Source of the DNA: Devosia submarina
GTDB lineage: Bacteria; Pseudomonadota; Alphaproteobacteria; Rhizobiales; Devosiaceae
DNA length: 64,000 bases
Direction: 5' to 3'
Assembly (NCBI RefSeq): GCF_003056345.1
Contig: NZ_PYWB01000009.1
Coordinates: forward strand, 124,001-188,000
Notes under the pieces: model-generated
The model's database searches: none
What the model was told of the DNA's origin: nothing
What the model saw: the letters and a program-made list of their open reading frames with translations, nothing else
Shown here: piece by piece, positions 34,437-43,306 of the stretch
Layout of the letters: each line of letters starts with the position of its first letter
How positions within the stretch are numbered: the stretch's first letter is position 1
Program-made: the position numbers and the translations under genes

Positions 34437-34855
34437 GGGGTATTCCTCTTGAGTGGCAGCAGGAGAACGGAGATAGCCGCGAAGCTAAGTGCCGACAGGT
34501 AGGGAATTGGGATGCCCGCGAAGAGCATGCCCTCTCCGGCACAGGAGGGGCCGGTCGCCTGACAGGGAACGATCGGCGCCGGAATGATCCCGGCGTAGAG
34601 CAGGGAGTGGTAGCCCGCGACGGCCAGCCCGATGACTGAAATCGGCAGTGCATATGTCCAAGCCGCAAGGTCACCGCGGAGAGCAGCTATCCCGAGTAGC
34701 AGGGCCAGGGGGAACATTGCGATCCGTTGATACCAGCACAGCACGCACGGCATCTGTCCCATGACCTCGCCGATGAACAGGGCGCCAAGCGTCGCGACCA
34801 ACGCCAACGTCCATGCGAGGAGCAGTAGGGTAGGTGCGTTTCGGTTCTCTGACAT
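34433..34855 (-). CDS. DsbB-family disulfide bond protein (BdbC-like)
   Basis: A 140-aa membrane protein with four predicted helices and the redox motif MPCVLCWYQRIAMFPLALL (CxxCxxQR), plus a second cysteine pair in VPCQATGPSCAGEG. Shorter than E. coli DsbB and closer to the BdbC type. First gene of the dsbB-dsbA-FAD enzyme operon, with a MerR-type box 26 bp upstream of its start. Confidence 0.88.
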   Translation of the reverse strand: MSENRNAPTLLLLAWTLALVATLGALFIGEVMGQMPCVLCWYQRIAMFPLALLLGIAALRGDLAAWTYALPISVIGLAVAGYHSLLYAGIIPAPIVPCQATGPSCAGEGMLFAGIPIPYLSALSFAAISVLLLPLKRNTP

Positions 34856-34880
34856 GCGAAACTCCAATCACTGACTGCAG

Positions 34881-34910
34881 GCTAAAACCTCAAGCCACTG
34901 GAGGAGCAAG
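34881..34910 (-). promoter_or_regulatory. MerR-type promoter box of the dsbBA operon
   Basis: Minus-strand sequence CTTGCTCCTCCAGTGGCTTG continuing with AGGTTTTAGC. Same layout as the other three boxes in the element, here driving thiol-oxidation genes rather than a transporter. Confidence 0.7.
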
Positions 34911-35120
34911 GACGATGTTGTCGCAGGTCGGGCACTCAACGCCTGCGATGCCTGATTGTTGTCCACATAGCAAAGAGGAACCGAGTGCTACATTTTGGTA
35001 TAATGGGGGTCAGCAGGCTCGGTCGGTTCGGAAACGATCAGTAAACGATTCCCGATGGTGTCCCCACGAGCTATGTTGTGTGCAGCTTATGGTTGTCCTG
35101 CCTTGGCATCCAAGGCTTGC

Positions 35121-36002
35121 TCAAGTGGGTGACAAAACTCCAAGGACGGCCAGCAACGCAATGATTGCGGCACTGACGAATATCTCGGCTACCGTTCCCT
35201 TCCACAGCAGACGGGCGCCGGGACCGTTGTTCGGGATGCGCGGGACAAAAATATAGCGGTTGACCAAGGCGAGAACCAACATCACGCCGACCAGTCCAAC
35301 CTTTACAGCGAGTAAGGCTTGATAGGGCACCGCAATGTTGAGCTCCGCTTGGCGCAAAATGATCCAGCTGTTGAAGACACCGGTCGCCAGTGCGATTGCC
35401 ACAGCGTAGTGGCCCAGGCCTGAGAATTTACGCAAGGCTAGGTTCGCGTCACTCCCCAGCTCGAGAGATGAGAGCGATTTCAGCGACAATAGCAACGGCA
35501 GCAGCGATCCCAGCCAGAACCCGGAACTCAGTGCATGAAGGACATGGCTGAGGCGATTCAGAAGTCCGACAAAGCCATCGACTATGGTTGCATGCCCGAT
35601 CAGTCCAAGGCTGCCAAGAGCGAACGCACACAGCAATGAAAGTGCTGCCCAACCAGCACTGCTGCCCAGACCGAACACGGCAAGAGGCAGAAGGGAAGCC
35701 GAGATCAGCAGGTGCGATAACCATACCTGGCCAAATGATGTTTTGGACGCTACTGCGTTGATGACAACCGGGTTTACAGTATCAGTCCAACCTGATCCCA
35801 TGGTCCCGGCCATAAGCATAAGCCATGCAACACCGCTAACCAGAAGTATCGTTGCAGCCACGATCGCGAGTTGCCGCAACGGACCGGCAAGGGTCCGCTG
35901 CAGGCGAGGGGGCGCAATCCATGTTTGGAAGATCGCCAGACCGAACAGCTGCAAAGCCGCCGAGTAGTGGAGGAACCGAACGGCGTAGAGTAACTGGTCC
36001 AA
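35121..36002 (-). CDS. copD: CopD-family copper resistance membrane protein
   Basis: A 293-aa inner-membrane protein with about eight hydrophobic helices. Family features: the N-terminal RFLHYSAALQLFGLAIFQ, SGVAWLMLMAGTM, and the helix with LLNRLSHVLHALSSGFWLGSLLPLLL. CopD works with periplasmic CopC in copper uptake/handling. It begins 2 bp after the copC stop, so the two are one operon. Confidence 0.88.
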   Translation of the reverse strand: MDQLLYAVRFLHYSAALQLFGLAIFQTWIAPPRLQRTLAGPLRQLAIVAATILLVSGVAWLMLMAGTMGSGWTDTVNPVVINAVASKTSFGQVWLSHLLISASLLPLAVFGLGSSAGWAALSLLCAFALGSLGLIGHATIVDGFVGLLNRLSHVLHALSSGFWLGSLLPLLLSLKSLSSLELGSDANLALRKFSGLGHYAVAIALATGVFNSWIILRQAELNIAVPYQALLAVKVGLVGVMLVLALVNRYIFVPRIPNNGPGARLLWKGTVAEIFVSAAIIALLAVLGVLSPT

Positions 36003-36004
36003 TC

Positions 36005-36391
36005 TTATGGGGCGACCTTGAAGGTATAACTACCCTCAATTTTATGTCCGTCATTGGACACCATCGAGTACTCCACAATGTACGTACCGCTAGGCAGCTC
36101 GTCCGCCACTGTAACGATGACTGTTTTATTATCCATCGGTGCAAGGCTCAAGGTGCCGAGCTCTATCTGCTGACCATCATCTCCCGTTACCGTGACATTC
36201 GCGAAAGCTAATTCCAGACTTTCCGAAAAGGCGAGACGCAGCTCTTTGGGAGCTGAGGAGACGGGCTGCTCCTGACCGGGTACGGTTTCAAGCAGTTCAG
36301 CATGCGCATAGACAGGAAGGGGAGCTGCGACAAGGAGCAAGGTAAGAGCGATAGCGGCTGGGGCCCAGCGGCGGATATGAACATTTTTCAT
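36005..36391 (-). CDS. copC: CopC copper-binding periplasmic protein
   Basis: A 128-aa protein with a signal peptide ending PLPVYA and mature start HAELLETVPGQ. The N-terminal His of the mature chain is the usual Cu(II) ligand. ELRLAFSESLELAFANVTVTGDDG and the end SNDGHKIEGSYTFKV carry the CopC fold pattern, including the DxH of the copper site. AAGGAG lies 9 bp before the ATG. No MerR box was found upstream. Confidence 0.88.
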   Translation of the reverse strand: MKNVHIRRWAPAAIALTLLLVAAPLPVYAHAELLETVPGQEQPVSSAPKELRLAFSESLELAFANVTVTGDDGQQIELGTLSLAPMDNKTVIVTVADELPSGTYIVEYSMVSNDGHKIEGSYTFKVAP

Positions 36392-36662
36392 TCGAGAGGC
36401 TCCTTGATGCAGAATGGTAAACACAGTTGAGATTTGGCAAATTCACCTTCCATCGGATCACTCAACTAAGTTCGCCGGTCGGCGATCATGGGGTGAATGT
36501 CTCATGCTGGCAAGTTGACAGGTATTCTCGCTGCGGGATTTAACTGCCTCTTTGGGCCAAGTCTTTGCGCAGGCGCAAGCTTTAGACTTATTCGCATAAT
36601 GGCTACGCTCGTCTTGCTACAAATATGAATGAGGCTTGCCAACATGGCGAGAAATACTTCAT

Positions 36663-36683
36663 TATTGCAAATGATTTGCAATA
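36663..36683. promoter_or_regulatory. Fur/Mur-type operator in front of mntH
   Basis: TATTGCAAAT-G-ATTTGCAATA is a perfect 21-bp palindrome (10-bp arms around one base) 16 bp before the mntH start. TGCAAAT..ATTTGCA dyads are what Fur-family manganese (Mur) and iron regulators of alphaproteobacteria recognise. No regulator gene is encoded in the element, so a chromosomal Fur/Mur protein must act here. Confidence 0.75.
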
Positions 36684-36699
36684 GCATGTGAGGCGGAGG

Positions 36700-38037
36700 A
36701 TGGACGAACGTGCTCCGAAAGAATTTACCGGTTGGGCTCGGAGCGATAGTGGGCCTTCGCTTTCCGACGTGCACAGGACAGTTCCAGTCCGTACCACCGG
36801 CTCGACTTGGCGGCGGGCAGCCGCGTTTGTGGGGCCCGGTTACCTAGTTGCGGTCGGCTACATGGATCCCGGCAATTGGGCTACTTCCTTGGCCGGTGGA
36901 TCCAAGTTCGGCTATGCACTGCTAGTGGTCGCCCTAGTGTCCAACATTATGGCCATTGTCTTGCAGTCCTTGTGCGCCCGACTGGCCATCGCATCGGGGA
37001 GGGACCTGGCACAGGCCTGCCGCGACGCTTTCCCCAAACCGGTCTCATATGCCTTATGGGGATTGGCCGAGATCGCCATCATCGCCACCGACATAGCGGA
37101 GGTCATCGGAACGGCGATTGGCCTGAACCTGATCTTCGGCATCCCGTTGGAGATCGGCGTCCTGATTACGGCACTCGACGTGTTCCTGATCCTCTACCTC
37201 CAGAAGCTCGGCTTCCGCTGGGTGGAAGCCTTGGTGATAGCGCTGCTGGCGGTGATCGCCGCATGCTTCGTCGTGCAGATCGCGCTGGCCGATCCGAACT
37301 GGGCCGATGTCGTCCGCGGCTTCGCACCGACCACGGAGATCGTCACCAACCCCGAGATGCTCTACCTGGCGCTGGGTATCCTCGGTGCCACGGTAATGCC
37401 GCACAACCTCTACTTGCATTCAGGCATCGTGCAGACGCGGGATTACGGCAACAGCCTGCCTGAGAAACGCGAGGCCCTGAAGTTCGCCACCATCGACTCC
37501 ACGGTCGCCTTGATGTTCGCCTTGTGCATCAACGCCTCCATCCTGATCCTCGCCGCAGCTACCTTCAATGTAGCCGGTCAGACGGAAGTGGCGGAATTGG
37601 GAGAGGTGCACAACCTCTTGGCGCCCATGCTCGGGCTGGCGATAGCGCCGACATTGTTCGGCATCGCCTTGCTGTGCTGCGGCATCAACTCGACCGTGAC
37701 CGCGACGTTGGCGGGTCAGATCGTGATGGAAGGGTTCCTCGACATCAAGCTTCCACCATGGCTTCGCCGCCTGATCACCCGTGCCATCGCGATTGTTCCG
37801 GCGGCGGGTGTCACCATCTGGTTCGGACAGTCAGGCACTGCGCAGCTCCTGATCCTGACTCAGGTCGTACTCAGTTTGCAGCTGTCATTCGCGGTGTTTC
37901 CGCTGGTGATGTTCACTTCGGACAGGGAAAAAATGGGAGCGATGGTTGCGCCGAAATGGCTGATCGCGTTCGCTGTCCTAATAGCTGTCGTGATCGCTGG
38001 TTTGAACGCGAAGCTCCTGGTTGATTTTGTACTCTGA
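36700..38037 (+). CDS. mntH: Nramp-type Mn2+ transporter MntH
   Basis: A 445-aa proton-coupled divalent-metal importer with eleven predicted helices. The metal-binding DPGN motif is in [10 protein letters not shown] (helix 1) and the second Nramp signature is in [12 protein letters not shown] with the MPH motif (TVMPHNLY, helix 6). The overall sequence follows the bacterial MntH group. Start ATG at 36700 has GAGG 6 bp upstream; a GTG at 36688 is also open. Control by the palindrome just upstream implies induction when manganese is scarce. Confidence 0.92.
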   Translation: MDERAPKEFTGWARSDSGPSLSDVHRTVPVRTTGSTWRRAAAFVGPGYLVAVGYMDPGNWATSLAGGSKFGYALLVVALVSNIMAIVLQSLCARLAIASGRDLAQACRDAFPKPVSYALWGLAEIAIIATDIAEVIGTAIGLNLIFGIPLEIGVLITALDVFLILYLQKLGFRWVEALVIALLAVIAACFVVQIALADPNWADVVRGFAPTTEIVTNPEMLYLALGILGATVMPHNLYLHSGIVQTRDYGNSLPEKREALKFATIDSTVALMFALCINASILILAAATFNVAGQTEVAELGEVHNLLAPMLGLAIAPTLFGIALLCCGINSTVTATLAGQIVMEGFLDIKLPPWLRRLITRAIAIVPAAGVTIWFGQSGTAQLLILTQVVLSLQLSFAVFPLVMFTSDREKMGAMVAPKWLIAFAVLIAVVIAGLNAKLLVDFVL

Positions 38038-38211
38038 TCTCATTGGGGCAGCTGTTCGAGCTACCTCATCGGCATTATGACGAGCGTGAACCCAGTGACC
38101 CGAGTACTGTCGCGGCAAATCGGTCGTCAGCTCGATCACCACCTTCATCCCGTTCTCCATTGGTGTCGCCCACGTCTGCAGCTCACCGGAGACGAAGACG
38201 CGAAATTTAGG

Positions 38212-38514
38212 CTAGCTGTTCCCCGAGGTTCCTTCGCGGTGCGATGGAGGTGCTCCGGAAAGGAGGTTCAACAGACCAAGCCTGCTCAGCACCACTATGG
38301 CGAAGGGCCAGACGATCGCGGAAAGGAAGCTTGCCAGGGCCATCTGACGCTGATCGGAGCTTCCGGTCAGCCCAGGCCAAAGGAGCGCCACCTCAACGAC
38401 TATAACGCAGATCAGAGGCAAGGCCGTAGATTTGAATCGGCGTCCGACAATGCACACTGTGAAGAACACCAGGAGCCCGGTGTGAATATGTAAAGGATCG
38501 GCAAGGATGTTCAT
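38212..38514 (-). CDS. Small multi-pass membrane protein (100 aa)
   Basis: Starts MNILADPLHIHTGLLVFFTVCIVGRR and has three hydrophobic segments (about residues 10-26, 32-48, 60-85). Ends with a short soluble tail. The pattern resembles small VanZ-like or similar bacterial membrane proteins, but no family is certain. It is convergent with mntH and divergent from motA. Confidence 0.55.
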   Translation of the reverse strand: MNILADPLHIHTGLLVFFTVCIVGRRFKSTALPLICVIVVEVALLWPGLTGSSDQRQMALASFLSAIVWPFAIVVLSRLGLLNLLSGAPPSHREGTSGNS

Positions 38515-38701
38515 GGGGCGGGCTTGCTGTCGATTGAGTTCCGCTCACCCATAGCAGAGTCGCGCGCTTCGCAAATCCTGTGGTGCGTTTTGAACTCGCA
38601 CCTTTACGGCGGCTTAAGCTTAACACCGCATCATGCCGCGAGTCCTGAAGGTGTCTGCACAGCAGCATACCTTTGGGACGTGTATATGAGCGGAAACCAA
38701 T

Positions 38702-39565
38702 ATGCGCCTTCTTGCTGGCATCGTCGTGATTTTTGTTTGTGTGTTCGGCGGTTATTCCGCAATGGGGGGGCACCTCGAGGTGCTTCTGCAACCGTTCGAG
38801 TACGTCATCATTCTCGGGGCAGCCCTCGGTGCCTTCATCATCGGCAACCAGGGTGCAGTGCTCAAGGGATCGCTGGGGGTGTTCGGAAAGCTGTTCAAAG
38901 GGCCGCAGTACAACAAGAAGGCCTATTTGGAACTGCTGGGCATGCAATTCGCAATGTACAAGCTCGTCCAGTCCAAGGGTATCCTGGCGCTCGAGGCTCA
39001 CATCGAGCACCCGCATGAATCCACGTTGTTCAATGCCTTCCCGACGTTCGCGAAGAACCACCACGCCGTAACGTTTGTTTGTGACTACATGCGCATGGTC
39101 ACCATGGGCGCCAACAATGTCCATGAGATCGATGCGCTCATGGACGAAGAGCTGGAGACGCACCATCAGGAACAGGAACGCATGGTCAATGCCATGCAAA
39201 CCCTGGCGGACGGTACTCCGGCGCTGGGCATCGTGGCTGCCGTGTTGGGCGTGATCAAGACCATGGGCTCGATCAACGAGCCACCCGAGGTACTCGGCCA
39301 TATGATCGGCGGCGCCTTGGTGGGGACCTTCTTCGGCGTCTTCATCGCCTACGGTTTCTTCGGGCCGATGGCCCAATCGCTGCGTGGGATCTACGAGTCC
39401 GAAAGCAAATACTTCCTTTCGCTCAAGGCCGGGCTCCTTGCCCACATCTCCGGCCAGGTGCCAGTCATGGCCGTGGAGTTCGGTCGCAAGGCCTTGATGT
39501 CCGAAGTGCGCCCGACGTTCGAGGAAGTCGACTTGGCCACGCAGAACCTGCCGGCCACCGCATAA
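38702..39565 (+). CDS. motA: MotA-type flagellar stator protein, without MotB
   Basis: A 287-aa protein with the full alphaproteobacterial MotA layout: four helices (about 2-22, 32-50, 172-195, 203-225), MRLLAGIVVIFVCVFGGY at the start, the cytoplasmic loop, GTPALGIVAAVLGVIKTMGSI in helix 3 and the proton-channel region GALVGTFFGVFIAYGFFGPMA. MotA needs MotB, which is not encoded anywhere in the element. An isolated motA between mntH and cell-wall genes is odd; it might use a chromosomal MotB or drive another process. Confidence 0.88.
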   Translation: MRLLAGIVVIFVCVFGGYSAMGGHLEVLLQPFEYVIILGAALGAFIIGNQGAVLKGSLGVFGKLFKGPQYNKKAYLELLGMQFAMYKLVQSKGILALEAHIEHPHESTLFNAFPTFAKNHHAVTFVCDYMRMVTMGANNVHEIDALMDEELETHHQEQERMVNAMQTLADGTPALGIVAAVLGVIKTMGSINEPPEVLGHMIGGALVGTFFGVFIAYGFFGPMAQSLRGIYESESKYFLSLKAGLLAHISGQVPVMAVEFGRKALMSEVRPTFEEVDLATQNLPATA

Positions 39566-39615
39566 GGACAGATCATCCTATTGTTGCCGAAGTCTTGGCT
39601 ATGGTGTCTGGCGTT

Positions 39616-39981
39616 ATGAAGCAGCCGTCCCATGAGCACGGATCGATCGCCGGAACAGCCGTGGCGGGACGCTCTGTGCGCCGTGCCTGTGCCCTCCTTG
39701 TGACCATGCTCCTGTTGATTCTTGGTGCTCATCACGCGACATTCGCTGCCGAGGCTGAGCAGGGCGGATCCGTGATCGTCCAGAGTGTTCCGCTTGTTCA
39801 GCACCATTGCGGCGGTACGGCCATCCACTCTCCAGTTTGTTGCCCCGGAGCGGTCATCCCTACTGCGGCGTCCTTACGCCTTCCCGCCAGTGCTGCCAGT
39901 TCGAGCCCCGAACGAGGCACCTCGGTTTCCCGCCAACTTTCCGTTCGCTCGAGCGTGTTCCGCCCTCCGATCGCATCATGA
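39616..39981 (+). CDS. Hypothetical secreted protein (121 aa)
   Basis: Starts MKQPSHEHGSIAG, with a hydrophobic segment (CALLVTMLLLILGAHHATFA) that looks like a signal or anchor helix. A Cys/His cluster (VQHHCGGTAIHSPVCCPGAV) may bind metal. No known family. It lies between motA and the transpeptidase in the same direction; start uncertain. Confidence 0.45.
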   Translation: MKQPSHEHGSIAGTAVAGRSVRRACALLVTMLLLILGAHHATFAAEAEQGGSVIVQSVPLVQHHCGGTAIHSPVCCPGAVIPTAASLRLPASAASSSPERGTSVSRQLSVRSSVFRPPIAS

Positions 39982-40079
39982 AGAACGGTCCTGCGGTCAC
40001 CAAGGCCCAGGCCGGTTGCGTCCTATGATCGCTGCCCTTCAAGGCCGGCAGTCCATGCATCCCTTCTTGCGAGACGAAA

Positions 40080-41321
40080 ATGAAAAGACGAGACCTCCTC
40101 AAGCTCATGCCTATGGCAGCTTTGCTGCCCCTCACCGGTCCGGCCCGTGCTCAGTCGCTCTGGGACATGATGAACCAGACCAAGAGCCTCAGTGACGCTG
40201 AACGCGAGGCCAACAGCGCCGCAGCAATCCAGGCCATCGATACAGTCGAGCCCATCCTGTCATATGACACGGTCAACAATTTGCAGATGGCCATCGCGCA
40301 GTATGAGCCATTTGTCGCGAGAGGCGGTTGGGAGCAGGTACCGCAGGAAACCTATGGGGTCACCATGGGCATTTCCCGTGACGGAGTGGTCCAGCTCAAG
40401 AGACGCTTGCTTGCCTCCGCGGACATGCCAATGGTGGACAATGTCGACGACTCGATGGACGCCGCGACCGATGCCGCCCTGCGTCGATTCCAGGCCCGTC
40501 ACGGACTGCAGGTGAATGGCCAGGTTGACGAAGCGACCTGGTACGCCCTCAACGTACCGGCGGAAACACGCCTGCACCAGCTGCGGCTGAACCTGCTGCG
40601 GGTCCAAGCCATGGCGCCGGCCTTGGCCGACCGTTACGTCGTTGTCAACATTCCTGCAGCCTTCATTGAAGTAGTGGAGGGGGGCATGGTGCAACGCCGG
40701 CACACGGCGGTCGTGGGGCGCATCGACCGGCAGACTCCAATCCTCAAGAGCCGCATCCACCAGATCAATTTCAATCCTTATTGGAACGTCCCGGTATCGA
40801 TCATCCGGCGGGATCTCATCAAGTACATGAACGAGAACCCCAACTACCTGACCGAGCAGAAGATCCGGATCTTCGATGGCAGCGGCAACGAGCTCCAGCC
40901 CAGCCAGATCAACTGGCAGACGGAAGAAGCAGTCAACTACTCTTTCCGTCAGGACCCAGGGCCGCAAAACTCGATGGGGAACGTCAAGATCAACTTCCAC
41001 AACCCTCACGCGGTCTATCTGCACGACACTCCCACCAAAGGCCTGTTCGGCGAGAATGCCCGCTTCTATTCCTCGGGATGCGTGCGGGTGGACCAAGTGC
41101 ATGACTTCGTGACGTGGGTTCTCCGCGACAACGGGGATTGGGGACCAAATGAGGTGGCGACCGTATTCTCGACCGGTGAAAGGAAGGACGTAAACGTCAG
41201 CAACCCACCCGAGCTCCACACCACCTATATCTCGGCCTGGGCGAACCGGAACGGCGTCGTCAGTTTCCGCGACGACGTCTACGAATTCGACCAAGCCGGC
41301 AAGGTCACTTTCGAGACATGA
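40080..41321 (+). CDS. L,D-transpeptidase with peptidoglycan-binding domain, Tat-exported
   Basis: A 413-aa YcbB-type enzyme. The leader MKRRDLLKLMPMAALLPLTG has a twin-arginine motif. A peptidoglycan-binding (PGBD1) domain (LRRFQARHGLQVNGQVDEAT, about residues 122-150) precedes the YkuD domain, whose active site is YSSGCVRVDQVHDF (Cys nucleophile) with HDTPTKGLF just before it. It builds 3-3 crosslinks in peptidoglycan. Its stop overlaps the start of the HMA gene by 4 bp (ATGA), which ties it to the metal block. Confidence 0.9.
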   Translation: MKRRDLLKLMPMAALLPLTGPARAQSLWDMMNQTKSLSDAEREANSAAAIQAIDTVEPILSYDTVNNLQMAIAQYEPFVARGGWEQVPQETYGVTMGISRDGVVQLKRRLLASADMPMVDNVDDSMDAATDAALRRFQARHGLQVNGQVDEATWYALNVPAETRLHQLRLNLLRVQAMAPALADRYVVVNIPAAFIEVVEGGMVQRRHTAVVGRIDRQTPILKSRIHQINFNPYWNVPVSIIRRDLIKYMNENPNYLTEQKIRIFDGSGNELQPSQINWQTEEAVNYSFRQDPGPQNSMGNVKINFHNPHAVYLHDTPTKGLFGENARFYSSGCVRVDQVHDFVTWVLRDNGDWGPNEVATVFSTGERKDVNVSNPPELHTTYISAWANRNGVVSFRDDVYEFDQAGKVTFET

Positions 41322-41584
41322 GCCGCCCCGACAAACTGACATTCGCGATTTCGGGCATTGCTTGCCCGGATTGCATCAGCGTCATCGAGAATGCCGCCTT
41401 ATCCCTCAAGGGTGTGGACTACGTCGGCGTGTCGCTTTCGGGCGGCACCATGACGATCAGGCCGGGTCCGGGTCTGGATCTGCCCCGACTGATCTCGACG
41501 ATTACGGCTCTGGGTTACATAGTCGAACCTGCGACGACGGGGCAGGGTGGTGTCGCTGGTCTGACCTGCCCGTGCAGGCGCTAA
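41318..41584 (+). CDS. Small HMA (heavy-metal-associated) domain protein
   Basis: An 88-aa protein made of one ferredoxin-like HMA domain: FAISGIACPDCISVIENAALSLKGV carries the metal-binding CxxC (CPDC), and the C-terminus has another Cys pair (LTCPCRR). Such proteins bind and pass Cu+ or other soft metals. Coupled to the transpeptidase gene by a 4-bp overlap. Confidence 0.8.
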   Translation: MSRPDKLTFAISGIACPDCISVIENAALSLKGVDYVGVSLSGGTMTIRPGPGLDLPRLISTITALGYIVEPATTGQGGVAGLTCPCRR

Positions 41585-41865
41585 TTGAGTCTCCTGTGGG
41601 GTTGCTGTCCGGAACTTGTGCCAGCGACCATCCGGATTTCGAGCAATATTGGGTGATAGGGTGAAGTTCCCATGAGGCTCCGACCAGCGGAAGTGGTCTT
41701 GATTTGCCCACGGGACTTCATTCTATGAGGCGATATCGCCGGTTGACCAGGAACCTCGGGCGAGTTTGCATGGAATACCGTCGACTGGATAGAGGCCGCA
41801 AAAGCCCAGTGGTCCGCTGAGGGCGCGGGAGAGGACCCGCTGGACATCGGCCACGGCACCCCGCC
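41585..41865. other. Intergenic gap, nothing convincing
   Basis: 281 bp between the HMA gene and the convergent lspA. Short open frames exist on both strands, but none has a good start site or recognisable product. Confidence 0.4.
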
Positions 41866-42357
41866 TCAAGGCCGCGATGCCTGGCGCCTGCCGCGGTTGG
41901 CGAAGACGCCTCGAACACTCGACACCAGCAGCAGGATGACGCCGGCAGTGATGGCGATATCGGCAAGGTTGAACGTCGGGAAGTGCCAGCCACCGGCATG
42001 GAAGTCGATGAAGTCGGTCACGGCGCCGTCCGGAAGCCTATCAACCAGATTGCCAAGCGCCCCGCCCATGATGGACGCATAGCCGAGGCGCTCGAGCTGC
42101 AGGCTGCTCCTGTGCCAGAGCCATCCCACCACTGCGCAGATCACAGAAGTGGCCAGGACAATGGTCCACCAGCCTCGCGCTTCATCCGACGCGAACATGC
42201 CGAAGCTCACACCGGTATTGAAGCCCAGTGCAAGGTTCAATACCGGCAGCACCGGGACAATATTGCTGTCGAGATACATCAATGCAGCTTCCTTGGTCGA
42301 TGCATCGAGGCCGATTACGCCCAGCATCAGGAAGAGGGAGGCGCCGCGCTGGCTCAT
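41866..42357 (-). CDS. lspA: Lipoprotein signal peptidase (LspA/PbrC-like)
   Basis: A 163-aa four-helix aspartyl protease. The catalytic aspartates are in GALGNLVDRL and FNLADIAITAG, both canonical. An extra lspA linked to a metal exporter is characteristic of lead-resistance gene sets (pbrC). It overlaps the CDF gene upstream by 4 bp, so it is co-expressed with it under the MerR box. Confidence 0.88.
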   Translation of the reverse strand: MSQRGASLFLMLGVIGLDASTKEAALMYLDSNIVPVLPVLNLALGFNTGVSFGMFASDEARGWWTIVLATSVICAVVGWLWHRSSLQLERLGYASIMGGALGNLVDRLPDGAVTDFIDFHAGGWHFPTFNLADIAITAGVILLLVSSVRGVFANRGRRQASRP

Positions 42358-43235
42358 CTTGCGGCCTGCTTTAGGTCGGAGCGGGCGTCACGGATGATGG
42401 ACCAAGCCGATTGCAGGAAAAGCCCGGCAACCGCGAAGGCGACGACCAGGTCCGGCCATTGCGATCCGGTCCACCAGACCAGGGCGGCAGCTGCGACCAC
42501 AGCCAGGTTGCCGATTGCATCGTTGCGGGAGAACAGCCAAACGGCTCGCATGTTAGCATCACCCTTGCGATGGGGGATCAGTACCACGGCAGCCAGGACG
42601 TTGACCACGAAGGCCACCAAAGCAAAACCGCCCATCAACAAGCTCTCGGGTTGGTGGTCGATGAAGACGCGAAAGACTGTGGAGGCCACCACACCCAATC
42701 CAAGCAGGCCCAGGAAGACACCCTGCAGCAGGGCCGCCTTGGCACGGGCCGCAAGGCCCCAGCCTACGGCGACCAATCCGAGGAATGAGATCAGTCCATC
42801 CCCCAGGAAGTCCAGCGAATCCGCCTGTAGCGCCTGAGACCCAGCAAGGAAGCTGCCGACGATCTCGACAACGCCGTACCCGACGTTGAGCAGGACCACT
42901 ATCCACAATGCGCGCTTGTAGGCGGGGGTGACATGCGACAGGTCGGGAATGTGCTCATCGTCATCACCGTCTTCGTCATGATCGTGCTCGCGTCCTGAAG
43001 CCTTCTGCCCACCAAGCCGGTCGAGCTGATAGCCGAGGTCGGCGACGGCGGTTTCCAGCACCGGCAACTGTCGGGCTGGATCGTCCACCTCGAGCGTCAT
43101 GATTTGGGAGGCAATGGATACTTTCACGTCCTGCACGCCCTCGACCTTGCGAGCGGCGCCCTCGATCTTTGCGGCACAGGACGAGCAGTCCATCCCGGTG
43201 ACGTGATAACGAATGGTTTGCGCAGTAGCACTCAT
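42354..43235 (-). CDS. Cation diffusion facilitator with N-terminal HMA domain
   Basis: A 293-aa fusion. Residues 1-70 form an HMA domain (GMDCSSCAAKIEGAARKVEGV, CxxC metal site). A His/Asp-rich linker (EHDHDEDGDDDEH) follows, then six helices of a CDF transporter with the metal-site helix II (QALQADSLDFLGDGLISF) and helix V (SRNDAIGNLAVV). The linkage of a soft-metal HMA domain to the exporter suggests Pb/Cd/Zn. Divergent from the MerR gene, with the shared box at 43271-43300. Confidence 0.88.
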   Translation of the reverse strand: MSATAQTIRYHVTGMDCSSCAAKIEGAARKVEGVQDVKVSIASQIMTLEVDDPARQLPVLETAVADLGYQLDRLGGQKASGREHDHDEDGDDDEHIPDLSHVTPAYKRALWIVVLLNVGYGVVEIVGSFLAGSQALQADSLDFLGDGLISFLGLVAVGWGLAARAKAALLQGVFLGLLGLGVVASTVFRVFIDHQPESLLMGGFALVAFVVNVLAAVVLIPHRKGDANMRAVWLFSRNDAIGNLAVVAAAALVWWTGSQWPDLVVAFAVAGLFLQSAWSIIRDARSDLKQAAR

Positions 43236-43270
43236 GCTCGTGCTCCTTCTTGAGGTAGATCGGCATGACG

Positions 43271-43300
43271 GCTACAACCTGTAGTGACTACAGGAGCAAG
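43271..43300 (-). promoter_or_regulatory. MerR-type promoter box between CDF and merR
   Basis: Minus-strand sequence CTTGCTCCTGTAGTCACTAC continuing AGGTTGTAGC: a textbook MerR/ZntR operator with a 10-bp dyad in the long spacer, 35 bp before the CDF start and 6 bp before the merR start on the other strand. Confidence 0.8.
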
Positions 43301-43306
43301 AGAAAA

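Noticed and set aside
37978..38200. Minus-strand frame (FRVFVSGELQTWATPMENGMK...) between mntH and the small membrane gene
   Set aside because: It looks slightly protein-like and could be a gene remnant, but it lacks a start and ribosome site and overlaps the mntH end; not enough to call.
41581..41859. Minus-strand 92-codon frame after the HMA gene
   Set aside because: No ribosome site, low-complexity composition and no recognisable product.
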